Source: Massariosphaeria phaeospora (taxonomy: Eukaryota; Ascomycota; Dothideomycetes; Pleosporales). Taken from it: 64,000 bases of DNA. The position numbers were made by a program, and so were the translations under genes. The DNA is taken from positions 868,001 to 932,000 of the forward strand of contig JAADJZ010000014.1 of assembly GCA_011032825.1 (NCBI GenBank), read 5' to 3'. Each line of letters opens with the position of its first letter. Position 1 is the first letter of the stretch. Below the pieces are notes generated by a model, which worked only from the letters and a program-made list of their open reading frames with translations, was not told the origin of the DNA and did no database searches. Below, piece after piece: positions 12,354 through 22,614 of the stretch.

Positions 12354-12385
12354 TATTAATAGTAGAGATAAAAACTCTATAGCAT

Positions 12386-12983
12386 AGATTTATAGATAGG
12401 AAACTACTAGATCTATACCTTGTTTAGTATTATTAAGTTTGTTTGTTCCTAGGTACCTCTGTTTGCACGTGACGCATACTTTTTCTGCGCTTGCCCTTAG
12501 TAAGGGTAAGCCATGGACGAAACAGCCTTTGAACCGATATGTCACATCTTGAGTACATCCCACATTGTTTACTTTATCTCTCTGTTCCTTACCAGTACTT
12601 CTACAACTTACTCTGCTAAGGCCAATTCCCGAAACGAAACCGCAAAGGATAGAGAAACAACCACCGAGGTCTTGAATGCATATTGCCGTGCCCGGTCCCA
12701 TGCACGCGACGTTGCGCATTCAATCCCACGATAGGTTTGTACCAATCGTTCGCGCTAGTCCGACCGAGTCGCACGGGACTAGGGTAACGCCCGTACCGCT
12801 GCTTTTCCTCATTGGACGCCACTAGAGACATGCCGTCCTCGTGGCCAACGCAGATGAACGCCTAGGAACTCCACGCCAGTATGAAAAGAATATATCGAAT
12901 CGTTGGTAGCGGAAGGCGCGCGGCGAGGTATCATTGAACACACCCTGCATCACTACTTCCCCCCCTCACCACGTCTCTCTCCT
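12386..12983. other. Transition from degraded island to gene region
   Basis: Base composition returns to about 50% GC within roughly 100 bp of position 12,430. Short overlapping frames exist on both strands (for example 12390-12719 minus and 12513-12734 plus), but none resembles a known protein and they overlap each other. The right part is probably the 3' untranslated region and terminator of the minus-strand ABC transporter. Confidence 0.5.
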
Positions 12984-15575
12984 TTATCTACGTCTCTCGA
13001 CACTGTCGTTATTGCCATCTTGACTTCTTCCTGTTGTCTTTGCGGAATCATCGTCCTCATCAGGCGTGATATCGATGAGAACACCATCATTCACGTCGCC
13101 GTTCGTGGAGTTTGAATCTGCAGGAGATGTGTTGCCTGCGGTTTGCTTAGTCCAGAGCTCCGCGTACTTGCCACCGATTTCGAGGAGCTCGGAATGCGTT
13201 CCTCGTTCAATGATCTCTCCCTTGTCGACTACGATAATCATATTCGCGTCCGCGATCGTGCTCAGCCGGTGGGCGATGACGAACGTCGTGCGGCCGGCGC
13301 TCAGCTTCTTGAAAGCTCCTTGGATCTGGGACTCGATGGTGGAGTCGATGGCTGACGTCGCTTCATCTAGCAGAACAATCTTCGGATTCTTGAGGAAAAC
13401 ACGGGCGATCGCAATTCGCTGGAGCTGACCGCCCGAGAGCCGCACGCCGCGCTCACCTACTTTCGAATTGTAGCCGTCAGGGAACGACACGATATCATCG
13501 TGAATCGCAGCAGCGCGGCAAGCGTCTTCTATCTCAGCGTCGGACGCATCAAGCCGTGCGTAACGCACATTTTGACGGATTGTTTGATTGAACAGCGCCG
13601 GATCCTGGGGGACGAGACCGAGAGCCTCGCGGACACTGGACAAGGTTACAGATCGCAAGTCCTGTCCATCAATCATGATGGACCCACCCGTGACATCGTA
13701 GAAGCGAAACAGAAGCTTGAGCATTGTTGACTTTCCTCCACCAGTCTCACCAACGAACGCGATCGTCTGCCCTCCTTCGGCCACTAGATTTGCCCCTCTG
13801 ATGATCTCTTTGCGCGGGTCGTAGAAGAACTGCACGTTTTTGAATTCGACTTTCCCGGCCTTGACCACTAAATCTCTTGCGTTCTCGGCGTCAGAGACAG
13901 TGGATTTGGTGTTGAGTAGCTGCACAAGCCGCTCAGCGTCAATGAGAGTGCTCGAGAGGTAACGGTAACTGTACGACATCGTGTACAGAGGAGACATCAT
14001 GGTCCCCCAGTACATGATGAAAGTGACGAGGTTCCCAACGGGCTTCTTACCAGAGATGATCTGAGAGATGGCGAAGATACAGCATGCGCTAAACGCGAGC
14101 GTGGTTAAGAGATCCTGGACTGCGTGGCCACCCAGAGACCTGAAGAAGTATTGATAGTGTGACCAGATGGTACTTTTAATGTTTGAGCGGTAGCGATCGC
14201 TTTCGAAAGGAACCCGGTTGAAGTACGCAACCGTAGCCCAGTTTGTGATAGTCTCCGTGACCGTGTTATTCTCAGTTCTCTGCCTCTCCACGTAGGTGCG
14301 ACGATGGGGCTGCGACCATGTCGTAAATTTGAAGCCAATCCAGACATAGGCGAGTCCCATGAACATAATGATAAATGCCATGTACGAATCGAACAGCACA
14401 GTCACGTATGCCATTGCAATGAACATGTCCAGCAGAACTGGAATGATATCAAATAAAACCATCTCGATTAGCTGGTTCAACGAAGAAGCCTGTTCGACTG
14501 CCTTGAGCACTTCGCCAGAGTCTTTCGTAGTATGGAAGTCCATTGAAAGTGTCATCAGATGGCCGTAGGCGAGCATAGTAATGCGCTCGAAAGCGGAATT
14601 CCGGATGTACGTGTCGGCAAAGCTGTCAACGATCCCCAAACCGGAGTATCCGTGGAACCAGTTGTAGAAAGCCCATAGACCAACATCTTTCCAGGGCATG
14701 ACGTTGGTGCCGGAAGACAGCTTGTTGGTGATGATCCCGAGTTGGCGTGGCGTCAACAGATTGAAGACTCGACCGGAGAGGAGATTCAAGAGCCTCAGGA
14801 AAAGGCACAACATGACCCTCCAGTCGTGCCGAGGAAAGAGGTAGGGGAGGAAGATGGCGAAGGACTTGATGTAACCGAACCAGCCGCCCTGTTCCTCCAG
14901 TCGCTTTGCCTGTTGCTCTTTTATCTCCTTGTTCCCATCCTGGAACTCTTCGTCGTCTGAATCGCTCTGAGGAATTGATCCATAGTCGGCATTTCCATTT
15001 TGTTGCGGTGCTCCAAGGAGCGACTGGCCTTCTTCATCCGCACCTTTCTCGCTCACCCGACTGACGAGAATAAAGGATGCATCGATGGCTAGAAGCAACG
15101 AGTTGAAGCCCCTAACGGCACCGATGGCTAGAGGAACGTTGGTGTAACGGTTATCCTGAGAAAGGCCAATACCCCGGCCACGCATAAGGCACGTGATCGT
15201 CTCGAAGCTGAATTGGAGAACAAAGGCCCCGAAGTACGGATGCCAGTGTGCCGTTTCCGCTGTGAGTAAGGACGAGGTAAGCGGGATCCAGATTAGAATC
15301 ATCCCCAGACAGCGAATAGCAGCATGGTGGGGTGCTTGGTATTCTCCATCTGCCATGGAGCGACTAAAGTAATATAGTACTTCTGCAAGATAGCATGCAA
15401 GGATCGCAAGCATTAGTGCCGTCGCGATTCGCCGTCGCTTGAGTGGTAGCCGCCTAGGTTTCTGCAGGACACAAAGTCCGAATGTATAAGAGCCGAAGTA
15501 GTACAACGCCACCGTTGGCGCGTACAAGTAGTCGATGATGGCGAGCCGGGAAGCTGGCCCTTGGAAGTCGGCCAT
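12984..15575 (-). CDS. HMT1: HMT1-like vacuolar half-size ABC transporter (ABCB)
   Basis: An uninterrupted frame of 863 codons. The start at 15575 is the first ATG in the frame and has a strong context (GCAGCCATGGCC). Residues 1-200 hold several hydrophobic segments forming the extra N-terminal membrane domain of HMT-type proteins, followed by an acidic linker. An ABC membrane domain occupies about 270-560. The nucleotide-binding domain has Walker A GETGGGKST near 609, a Q-loop VPQDPALFN, the signature LSGGQLQR near 712, Walker B IVLLDEAT and the switch His in IAHRLST. The tail is acidic and Ser/Asn-rich. Family members move glutathione- or phytochelatin-bound metals into the vacuole; that substrate is inferred from homology. 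The gene has no introns, is fully intact and ends about 600 bp from the RIP-degraded island. Confidence 0.9.
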   Translation of the reverse strand: MADFQGPASRLAIIDYLYAPTVALYYFGSYTFGLCVLQKPRRLPLKRRRIATALMLAILACYLAEVLYYFSRSMADGEYQAPHHAAIRCLGMILIWIPLTSSLLTAETAHWHPYFGAFVLQFSFETITCLMRGRGIGLSQDNRYTNVPLAIGAVRGFNSLLLAIDASFILVSRVSEKGADEEGQSLLGAPQQNGNADYGSIPQSDSDDEEFQDGNKEIKEQQAKRLEEQGGWFGYIKSFAIFLPYLFPRHDWRVMLCLFLRLLNLLSGRVFNLLTPRQLGIITNKLSSGTNVMPWKDVGLWAFYNWFHGYSGLGIVDSFADTYIRNSAFERITMLAYGHLMTLSMDFHTTKDSGEVLKAVEQASSLNQLIEMVLFDIIPVLLDMFIAMAYVTVLFDSYMAFIIMFMGLAYVWIGFKFTTWSQPHRRTYVERQRTENNTVTETITNWATVAYFNRVPFESDRYRSNIKSTIWSHYQYFFRSLGGHAVQDLLTTLAFSACCIFAISQIISGKKPVGNLVTFIMYWGTMMSPLYTMSYSYRYLSSTLIDAERLVQLLNTKSTVSDAENARDLVVKAGKVEFKNVQFFYDPRKEIIRGANLVAEGGQTIAFVGETGGGKSTMLKLLFRFYDVTGGSIMIDGQDLRSVTLSSVREALGLVPQDPALFNQTIRQNVRYARLDASDAEIEDACRAAAIHDDIVSFPDGYNSKVGERGVRLSGGQLQRIAIARVFLKNPKIVLLDEATSAIDSTIESQIQGAFKKLSAGRTTFVIAHRLSTIADANMIIVVDKGEIIERGTHSELLEIGGKYAELWTKQTAGNTSPADSNSTNGDVNDGVLIDITPDEDDDSAKTTGRSQDGNNDSVERRR

Positions 15576-18500
15576 GGCTGCGGTATATCGACCGTTTTTG
15601 GCGGTATCGTGGAAGCTGTACGCTGGGGTGAACGTTGGTGTCCAGAATGTAGAACGGCGGAACCGAGATGGAGCCAAACTCTGGTGAGCACAACGCGCGG
15701 ATTATAAAGATTGAGCGGGTCGACAGCTAACAAGAACCCATTTACTTTGGTTGACTAGCGGAGGCTGCTTCAGCAGAGATTTCTGCCTAGTAGTTTTTAG
15801 CGAGTCCTGCGGGGATGCGCGTGCGGCTTAAGTGATGCACCGCCACAGCTCGGGCGCGCTGAAGCTAGGTAAGAGGCCACGACGATGAGTTGGGCTTTGA
15901 GAATAAGCGCAGGAGCTGAGAAAATAGTCTCTTAAGGATCGCGCGGGAGTTGACCAGACGACAAGAGGCCATCGTCGCTACCTAAATCGATGGGTCGATG
16001 TCTTGTTTGCGCAATGTTTGCGCCAGTCGTCCTCACCCAGGCGAGCCCCTAGACACACCTCACTAGACAGCGAACCCGGGTACATTTGCGAGACGAGCGA
16101 CCAACGTCATCACGGAAGCCTTGAGTGTTGGCGTGGCCGGCCCGAGCTGAACAGCAGTGAGGATTGAGGATCGCATCGCATAGCCGCAGTGGCCAATAGA
16201 TAATCTGGCTTGACTCACCAACGCCATCCCAACGATGGCTTCCTTCATGTGCAACACACGTAAGGCTCCGAAACCATTTGGCAGTCGGCGTTTGGGTCTG
16301 GAGCGGACGCGCAATGTGCAATGTGCATTTGCAACCGGTCAACATGCCGCTCATGTCATCATGAGGAAGGAGGCCGATGGAAGCCGCCAGATGGTTGGGG
16401 GTCAAAGAGCGGTCGACAGCCACCTATTCAATCCATCGCAGCCTGACGGGGTAGGCGTCGCTCCTGGTGCGCATGAGAACGGAGAGATGCCAGAAGTTCA
16501 AACAAGGTTGATGTGTGGTTGCCTCGGGCGAAGAACCTGGGCTACGCTACCAAATCCGTTCGGGTCTAGCGCCCATTGCACGTGATAGATGCTTCGTCGA
16601 AAGCTTGACTTGGCCTGGGATAGGCAAATGCACCAGATTAATCTACAGCATGCTTGTTCCAACTTTGGCAAGGCGTCTAGCCGACTTCTCGGTGTCTCTA
16701 GTCAGGTACGCCATCAGGTCCCAAAGGCTCGGCAGCCACTAATCATCATCCTCCGTGCGTACATCCAACCTACGTCCGAGCACCTCTATATGTAGCTCTT
16801 CCAAGATTCGGGCACTTTGCGCATTTACTCCCTCACCTAGAGTTACATCGCCATCCATCAAATTATTGGACCATTATCTTCAGCATTCCGATCTCATGCC
16901 AGCCACACCGACATTACTACAAAACACCAAACACTGCTTGATTCCACATGTGCAACGCGCTCAGACTGTATTATCTCTACAGCTATCTCTTCTTAATCGT
17001 TTCGTAATGCCAAGGCTCAGGTACCATAAGACTCTCGATGCTGGTTCGCATTTCTGTACTCCGCATCTGACAATGGCAAAGACCACCCTATCAAGCTGCG
17101 AGGCCCGCCAGATTGGCGTGGAAGGGTTTACAGTAGATCAGTGGAGACTGATCAAAGGAACTTGAGCTAGATCGGCCTGACGTCTCCTCCAAATCTACTA
17201 GCTATCAGCAAGTCTTGTGAGTCTTCACGGTGCTTCTAGAAGTTGATACATTGCACCAAACGTACTTCTGAATGTTGAAAAGAGGTCAGTGGGCTCAAGT
17301 GCACCCAGTCCAAGCTTAGTGAGGGTTAGTAGGGTTGGCGTGCTTCAAGGGCACTTCGCCCCATTCTCCCCGAAGCCGTAGAAGCTAGCTAGTAAAAAGC
17401 AAAGAAATAGTGGCATAACAGAGCCGCCATACCGCTCCATGTCCACACAGCGCAGTCGAGGACCTGCGCCTTTATCAGTGAAGCCGAGTCACACGCACGT
17501 ACGCCCGCACCGTACCGCATAGATACCCCACTAGCCACTGGCCACTGGCCAAACGCAGCTCTGCACTAAGCAGACAAACGCCTCTTACCGCTCCGACCAC
17601 CATCTCAACTCTCCTATTGGGTAGCGATCGTCTCTCCTGCTGTTCACAGACAGCAAGGTGAGCGAGTCCCCCTCTCTATGATGTCGGTCTCGAAATAGCA
17701 GTCTCGCCGTTGCACCAGAGCGATCGATCATCATGCCTATCCTCTCTGGGTGTGCATCGATATCCTGCTCCTCATAATTCAATAGTTCAATCGCCAATCA
17801 CCAGCTCACCCACCCCCCCACACACCCTCGCAAACTCTCAGCCAGTCCTCACCCCTTCACCTTTACCTCTTTCAGTCCTTTCTCCGCCGACACCACGTGG
17901 ACTGCCAACAGCCTCCAACCCCCTTCACGCACCACCCCCAGCCTGCCCGGCTCAGCAACTCAGATCGGGCATTCCTCAAATCAAATTTGATTCGAAACCG
18001 TTTGGCTCAGGCTTGCCATGCCACCGGTATCGGCACGCACCACCGCACCATGCAGCCGGCGGCGCCGGCCCCTCGCTCTTCACACATCACAGTCACATCG
18101 ACGTCCGCACCCATCGGGATCCGGTCCGCGTACAAAAGGCCAGCCGCTGCATTCGCCCCCTTGCTCTTCTAACCCATACCTATACACCTACTCTTTCCTT
18201 ATCCTCTTTCCACTCCCCTCCCTCTCGACTCCATTGTATTATTGTCTTTCGCTGCCGACCGCACATCTACCTCTCTCGACTATTATTACTATCATTATTA
18301 TTATCTTGTATTCTTGTCTGAGTAGCCAGTCTCCGGGGCTGCTTATCGAGTTGTTGTATTATTATCACTATTCTTATCTTGTTCTTCTGATATTCTTACT
18401 ACTCAATTATTGTATACTATCGACCTCCGAAGTCGCTCCAAAGCGGTATAGGTCTCTTTGTTCGAAGCGCAAGGCTACTCTCATTCGATGCCGGTTGCGT

Positions 18501-19093
18501 AGTTGCAGTGAGTTGAGCACTTCGGTTCAATTTGTTTGGCGTATTGATTGAACAGACCAGACTTCCGAGTGAACGCCGCCGTTCTCGCTTTCACACGGTA
18601 CCGGTCGCGTGGTCGAGCACACCGATAGTGCAGTCCAGTATCCCCGCCAACCGTTCAGACCGCGCCCACGAGGGTTTCTTCATTCTTCGTATTGTACTAT
18701 AGTGTATACCATCGGTACAATAGGAAGCGTCTCCATTCAGTCCAGCATAATCTGTTTGTCCGCCGTCAGTGGTAAGTTATAAGCCCTTTCGCCCTCTTCG
18801 CACAGCCCAGCTCCATCTCCAGCACAATCTTCTTACCCACCGATCTTTTGGAGCAGTCGTATATCTACAAGTTGCAGCAGTCGGCGTCCAAGTTCCCGAT
18901 TTGCGCTCTAGGGTGTTGACTCACCGTTTATCTCCCCCACTTTCGATCCGAAGCTTTCACTCGCTCTTTGAATTTTCACTCACCTCGCGACAGGGATCCT
19001 CTGCGAACTACTTAAACCCACGAAGCGGGTCTTCTGTTTTTGTCTCTTCGCACAACACACCAAACGACAACAAGAGACCACCTTTCGGCCAAC
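15576..19093. other. Long intergenic region with pyrimidine-rich leader
   Basis: About 3.5 kb separates the divergent ABC transporter and the gene starting at 19094. Many short frames occur on both strands (for example 16235-16585, 16755-17165 and 17710-18551) but none has a recognisable domain, and they overlap one another. From about 17,800 to 18,750 the plus strand is strongly C/T-rich with ATT/ATC triplet runs (18,270-18,420), as in long promoters and 5' leaders of highly regulated fungal genes. A GTAAGT at about 18772, followed by C/T-rich sequence and a CACAG near 18810, could be a 5'-UTR intron. Nothing further is supported. Confidence 0.4.
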
Positions 19094-21009
19094 ATGTCGT
19101 CTGCCAACCCCTCATCGACTCCCAAGGCGGTCGCCATGCCGTCTGCCAACCCACCACCAGCTCCCAAGCCGGTCACTACCCCGTCTGCTAGCGTTCCAGC
19201 AGCTTCCAAGCCGGTCATCACACCATCTGCCAGCCTTCCAGCGGCTCCCAAGTCGGTCCCGTCTGCCAACCTTCCAGCAGCTCCCAAGCCGGTCGCCATG
19301 CCGTCTGCCAACCCTCCAGCGGCTCACAAGCCGATCACCACGCCCTCTGCCAACCCCTCATCGAGTCCCAAGATGACCATGCCGTCGGCCGATCCGTCGA
19401 GCCCCAAGGCCATCGCAGCCCCTCCGTCAACACCCAGGTCGCACCGCGCCCGCGCGACGCCGAGAACTCCAGGTAGTGGCCGCTCGCTGGTCCCTGCTAT
19501 GGTGTGCTCGACCGATCCAGCCAAGTACGCGATCATCAAGATCCACACGGCCAAGTGCTCACAGTGCGACCTGCGTAACAAAATCGACATGCGACGCTGT
19601 CCGGGCTGCACCTGGCAGATCTGCACACCCTGTTTCGATGAACACATTGCCAAGGGGAAGACATTCGATCATGGCCAAAAGTCTCCAGTCCTAACAACCC
19701 CCGTTCGGCGGAGGACGCTTGCCAACCATGTTGGTCCGATCACACCGAGGTCAACTCCAGCGAAGGGCCAAGAGGTGGATGCGAAGCCCAAGTATGAGCC
19801 GATGAGCCCCGAAGTGGCTATCAAGCAGGAAACCCCCAAGACGGGCTCCGAGAAGAAGCGCGCACGGGATCGCAACGTCAAGCCTACGAAGTCTTTCCGA
19901 GAGCTCTCCGAAGAGTACTCTGACGACGAGAACTTCGAACCCGAGTCTTCTCTCTCACCGACATTGAAGCCCAGCAGAAAACGCCGCAAGGTATCCGCTC
20001 CAGATGACAAGTCAAAAACACCTACAAAACGAGTCGCGGAGAGATACGCAACTGCATCGTCACCTTTGGCCAGCAAGGATGGTCGCAACTCGAGAGACAT
20101 TCCTGCCGCGGAGGCCATCGCGTCATCTACAGACGAACTCGGCGGCGTGAACATTGGTAGGGGCGTATACCTGGAGCCGCTTCTAGGACGGCAGCGACCT
20201 GCCATGACAGATCCGATCATCCGCATACCAGACAGCGTCAAGCGCAACTTCGCGCCCCGCCTGACGGTCGAGCAGATTGAGAAGAGGATTCAAGACAAGG
20301 TAAGATCCAAGCTACCTAAGCACGCTGGCTTACCCGCATGTGTGGAGGCGAGTTACGCGCATCGTGCAAGCGGTCTTTGAACCTTACTGACAAACAACAG
20401 GAACCCACCACAGAGCCCAGCGATACTGCAAACACCATGCGCGAGTCCACCACGGAGCCCAGTGATATGGCAAACACCATCCGCGAGTCCACCACAATGG
20501 CCAGCGATACGGCAAACTCCATCCACGAGCTCGTCGCCTCAGAAGTCAATAAGGTCGGCCATGATACCGAGTTGAAAGCAGAATGTATCGGCGATTTCGT
20601 TAAATTGGTTGTCAGCAAGATTGCTCTATGCATTCATCTGGAGCAAGAGGAGGAGGACGCGCTGCTCCCCATGGTCAAAATGGGAGCCAAGGGTTGGGCC
20701 ACCAGGTTCTATGGCGAGTTGGGCAAGTTCCTTCAGGATAAAACTTCCACCGGCCTAAAGATGGAGATGGGCGCTCTCAACTCCCATCAAAAGACTCGGC
20801 TCCTGACCTCACTTGGAGATTCGGCTATAGCTGCCTTGGAAGGATACATCTTCGTCGCTGGGTCTGAGGCTCGTAGTGCCGGCCCCGCTGGAGTCGCCCC
20901 TCCGCCCTCAAGTCCCGGACATGCCGCTACATCATCGCCTCCGGAAGTCGTGGTCGTATCCCCCTCTGATGGCTCCATGGCATCGGCCGCTGGCTCTCGC
21001 AACCAGTAG
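19094..21009 (+). CDS. Unknown repeat protein with CxxC cluster
   Basis: Two exons, 19094-20299 and 20401-21009. The 101-nt intron is GTAAGA...ACAG in phase 0. The product is 604 residues. I do not recognise the family. Residues 1-110 are imperfect Pro/Ala/Ser repeats of the form PSANPxxxPKPVTxP. Residues about 150-185 carry six cysteines as CxxC-x10-CxxC-x4-CxxC, followed by a His, a probable small zinc-binding fold. A long basic, Ser/Pro-rich and presumably disordered middle includes KKRARDR and RKRRK patches that could act as nuclear signals. Exon 2 starts with three 14-residue repeats (TTEPSDxANTxRES type), then a ~100-residue part that looks helical and folded, and a Pro/Ser tail. A nuclear or chromatin-associated role is only a guess. 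Confidence 0.75.
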
Positions 21010-21954
21010 TCTGCCCATTGGCTTGAATTCAAAGAACGACATCGCCCACGGTAAGTTTTTGAGGATACGGTCGAAGATAACGCCGACTGACTCTTTGCTA
21101 GGATTTAATTCGAACACTTTAGACTGACAGCTGAACTGTACGTCTTCCGCCGTTATGGGTTGTAGAGCTGGTGCGTGTGGTTCTTGCTGGTCTGATCCAG
21201 GGTAATTGTTTTCTTTTCGGGTGGTCCTTGGCATAAAACAGATACAGGATTGTGGGTTCAGTGCAAGCGTTGGAGGGTGCTACGTCCAGTAATGGGCTAT
21301 AGTAGGTAGCTTCCTTTTTCCGCATGTGGTGTCTTATATCGACCTTCGGGTAATCAGAACAGGTGCCTAGACGAGCCTAACAAATCCGTGCACATCTAGC
21401 ATTCTGCTGTCTTCACATCGGTCGGGGAATTCCGAGGTGCCCAATGAGTCTCTGAATGATAGGTTTCCTCAGCTAACCCTTTGTTGATGCTAACTCCTCT
21501 CTAAGCTCCTGGTCAAGATATCGTATAATCTGGCAGGTCGCCGAAAGATAGCAGGGAGGGTTGTACAGAGATCTAATCAAACTCCTGCCGTCGGCCTCTC
21601 TAGCCCTACTTCTCCAATCCTTTTAATCATTTAGCTACTTTGCCAGACTGGAGACATTTGCGTGGAGCTGGTGGAGGGCTGTGGATGGAGGAGCCCAATC
21701 GAGGGTGTTTGGAGCAGCGTGATGAATTTTGTGGCACCATGCAGATGATATGACTGACTTATGAATATTGGCGCGACGGCCTAGAATAGATCCAAGTCGT
21801 ACGCCAGGACGACTCCATGCTAATGCTATGCAGAGACAAAGGAAACACCAAAGAGACATGGGTATCTAGAATAGCCCTGTATCAAGACATGATAAAGAAG
21901 CAATAGAAGGGAATGATAAGCTTTCGCTAGGACATTGGCGGTGACACGGGAGGG
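21010..21954. other. Convergent intergenic region
   Basis: About 0.95 kb between two genes that converge (19094 gene on plus, Meh1-like on minus). Short frames on both strands are not protein-like. It presumably holds both 3' untranslated regions and polyadenylation sites. No repeat or RNA gene was seen. Confidence 0.4.
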
Positions 21955-22614
21955 TCAAGACCGTATCGCCTGTCTTCTGTCCCCACCAGGGGCATCGCCG
22001 AACTGGATTGTCAGTGGACCGGAGTCAATGGGATCGACGCGGTCCCAGGCGGCCTCGGTTCCACTTGTGTTGCCAATGATATTCTCCAACCACGTCGTCT
22101 CGTCCTGGGCGGCGTTGGCATCGGCTGAGGAAGGACGGCTGGGTCTCAGAGGAGGAAAGCGTTCGTTGAACAGGCGAGAGTACTCGGAGGCCATCTTGGA
22201 CCCGTGCTCGAGGTGGGTCGCTTGTGAGACGTGGATGAGTTTGCTGTGCCGAAGGGAGGCGTGTCAGCAGCTATGGCTCCAGCAGCAACGGGGAGGGACG
22301 ACGGACTCAGATGTCTGCGCACAGATGCGTTCCAACGCGTCCCGCTGGCGTCGGATCTCTTCCGGGTCGAGCCGCGGGGAGCTGTGCTGGCCGTTGGCGC
22401 TGATGCTGCCGTAGTGGGCTTGGTAGGGATCGCCAAGGAGGTGCGAGCTGTCAGAAGGCTGCGCAAGGGAGCCAGAGCATCAGCACAGAAACCAGCAGCC
22501 GGCCGGCGCGACAGCTTGGCTGTGCAGACGGCCGACAGAGCAGACAGTGTCGCAGCTCACCTCGACATCAGAGGGCCGCCGGCCGAGGCCGAGGCATGAC
22601 GAGCAGATGCCCAT
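21955..22614 (-). CDS. MEH1: Meh1/Ego1 (LAMTOR1-like) lysosomal/vacuolar TORC1 adaptor
   Basis: Three exons (22614-22561, 22458-22307, 22243-21955) give 164 residues. The first exon codes for MGICSSCLG: Gly2 for N-myristoylation and nearby cysteines for palmitoylation, the lipid anchor of p18/LAMTOR1 and yeast Meh1. Exon 2 has the conserved patch HLLGDPYQAHYGS followed by DPEEIRRQRDALERIC. Exon 3 has the LIxVSQATHLEHGSKMASEYSRLFNERFP helical region. Intron 1 (102 nt) is GTGAGC in phase 0. Intron 2 (63 nt) uses a rare GTCCGT donor, but has a CTGAC branch site, a CACAG acceptor and exact phase agreement. Family members anchor Rag GTPases and TORC1 to the vacuole. Many antisense frames overlap this gene and are not real. 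Confidence 0.85.

Larger units (their letters stand above)
1..12385. repeat. AT-rich RIP-degraded transposon island
   Basis: This stretch is dominated by A and T. TAA and TAG occur in every frame and no reading frame exceeds about 66 codons, in sharp contrast to the balanced sequence after about 12.4 kb. Remaining C and G sit mostly in GC, CG, ACT/AGT and GCT/AGC contexts, while CC/GG and TCA/TGA look scarce. Recognisable transposon protein remnants, palindromic elements and duplicated blocks lie inside it and are listed separately. The pattern is what repeat-induced point mutation leaves in ascomycete repeats. The left edge is outside the window. No telomere repeat, tRNA or intact gene was seen here. 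Confidence 0.9.

Noticed and set aside
12390..12734. Overlapping 109-codon (minus) and 73-codon (plus) frames at the island edge
   Set aside because: They overlap each other, one extends into degraded AT-rich DNA, and neither shows domain or codon character.
16235..17165. Plus-strand frames of 116-136 codons upstream of the ABC gene
   Set aside because: No recognisable motif, no signal for splicing into neighbours, and competing minus-strand frames of equal length.
17710..18551. Long Pro/Ser/Leu-rich plus frames (203 and 177 codons)
   Set aside because: They are by-products of the C/T-rich leader composition. Two overlapping frames both look equally open.
19012..20247. Minus-strand frames opposite the 19094 gene
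   Set aside because: Mirror images of the PSANP-type repeats on the coding strand. The plus frame has start, splice phase and Cys motif.
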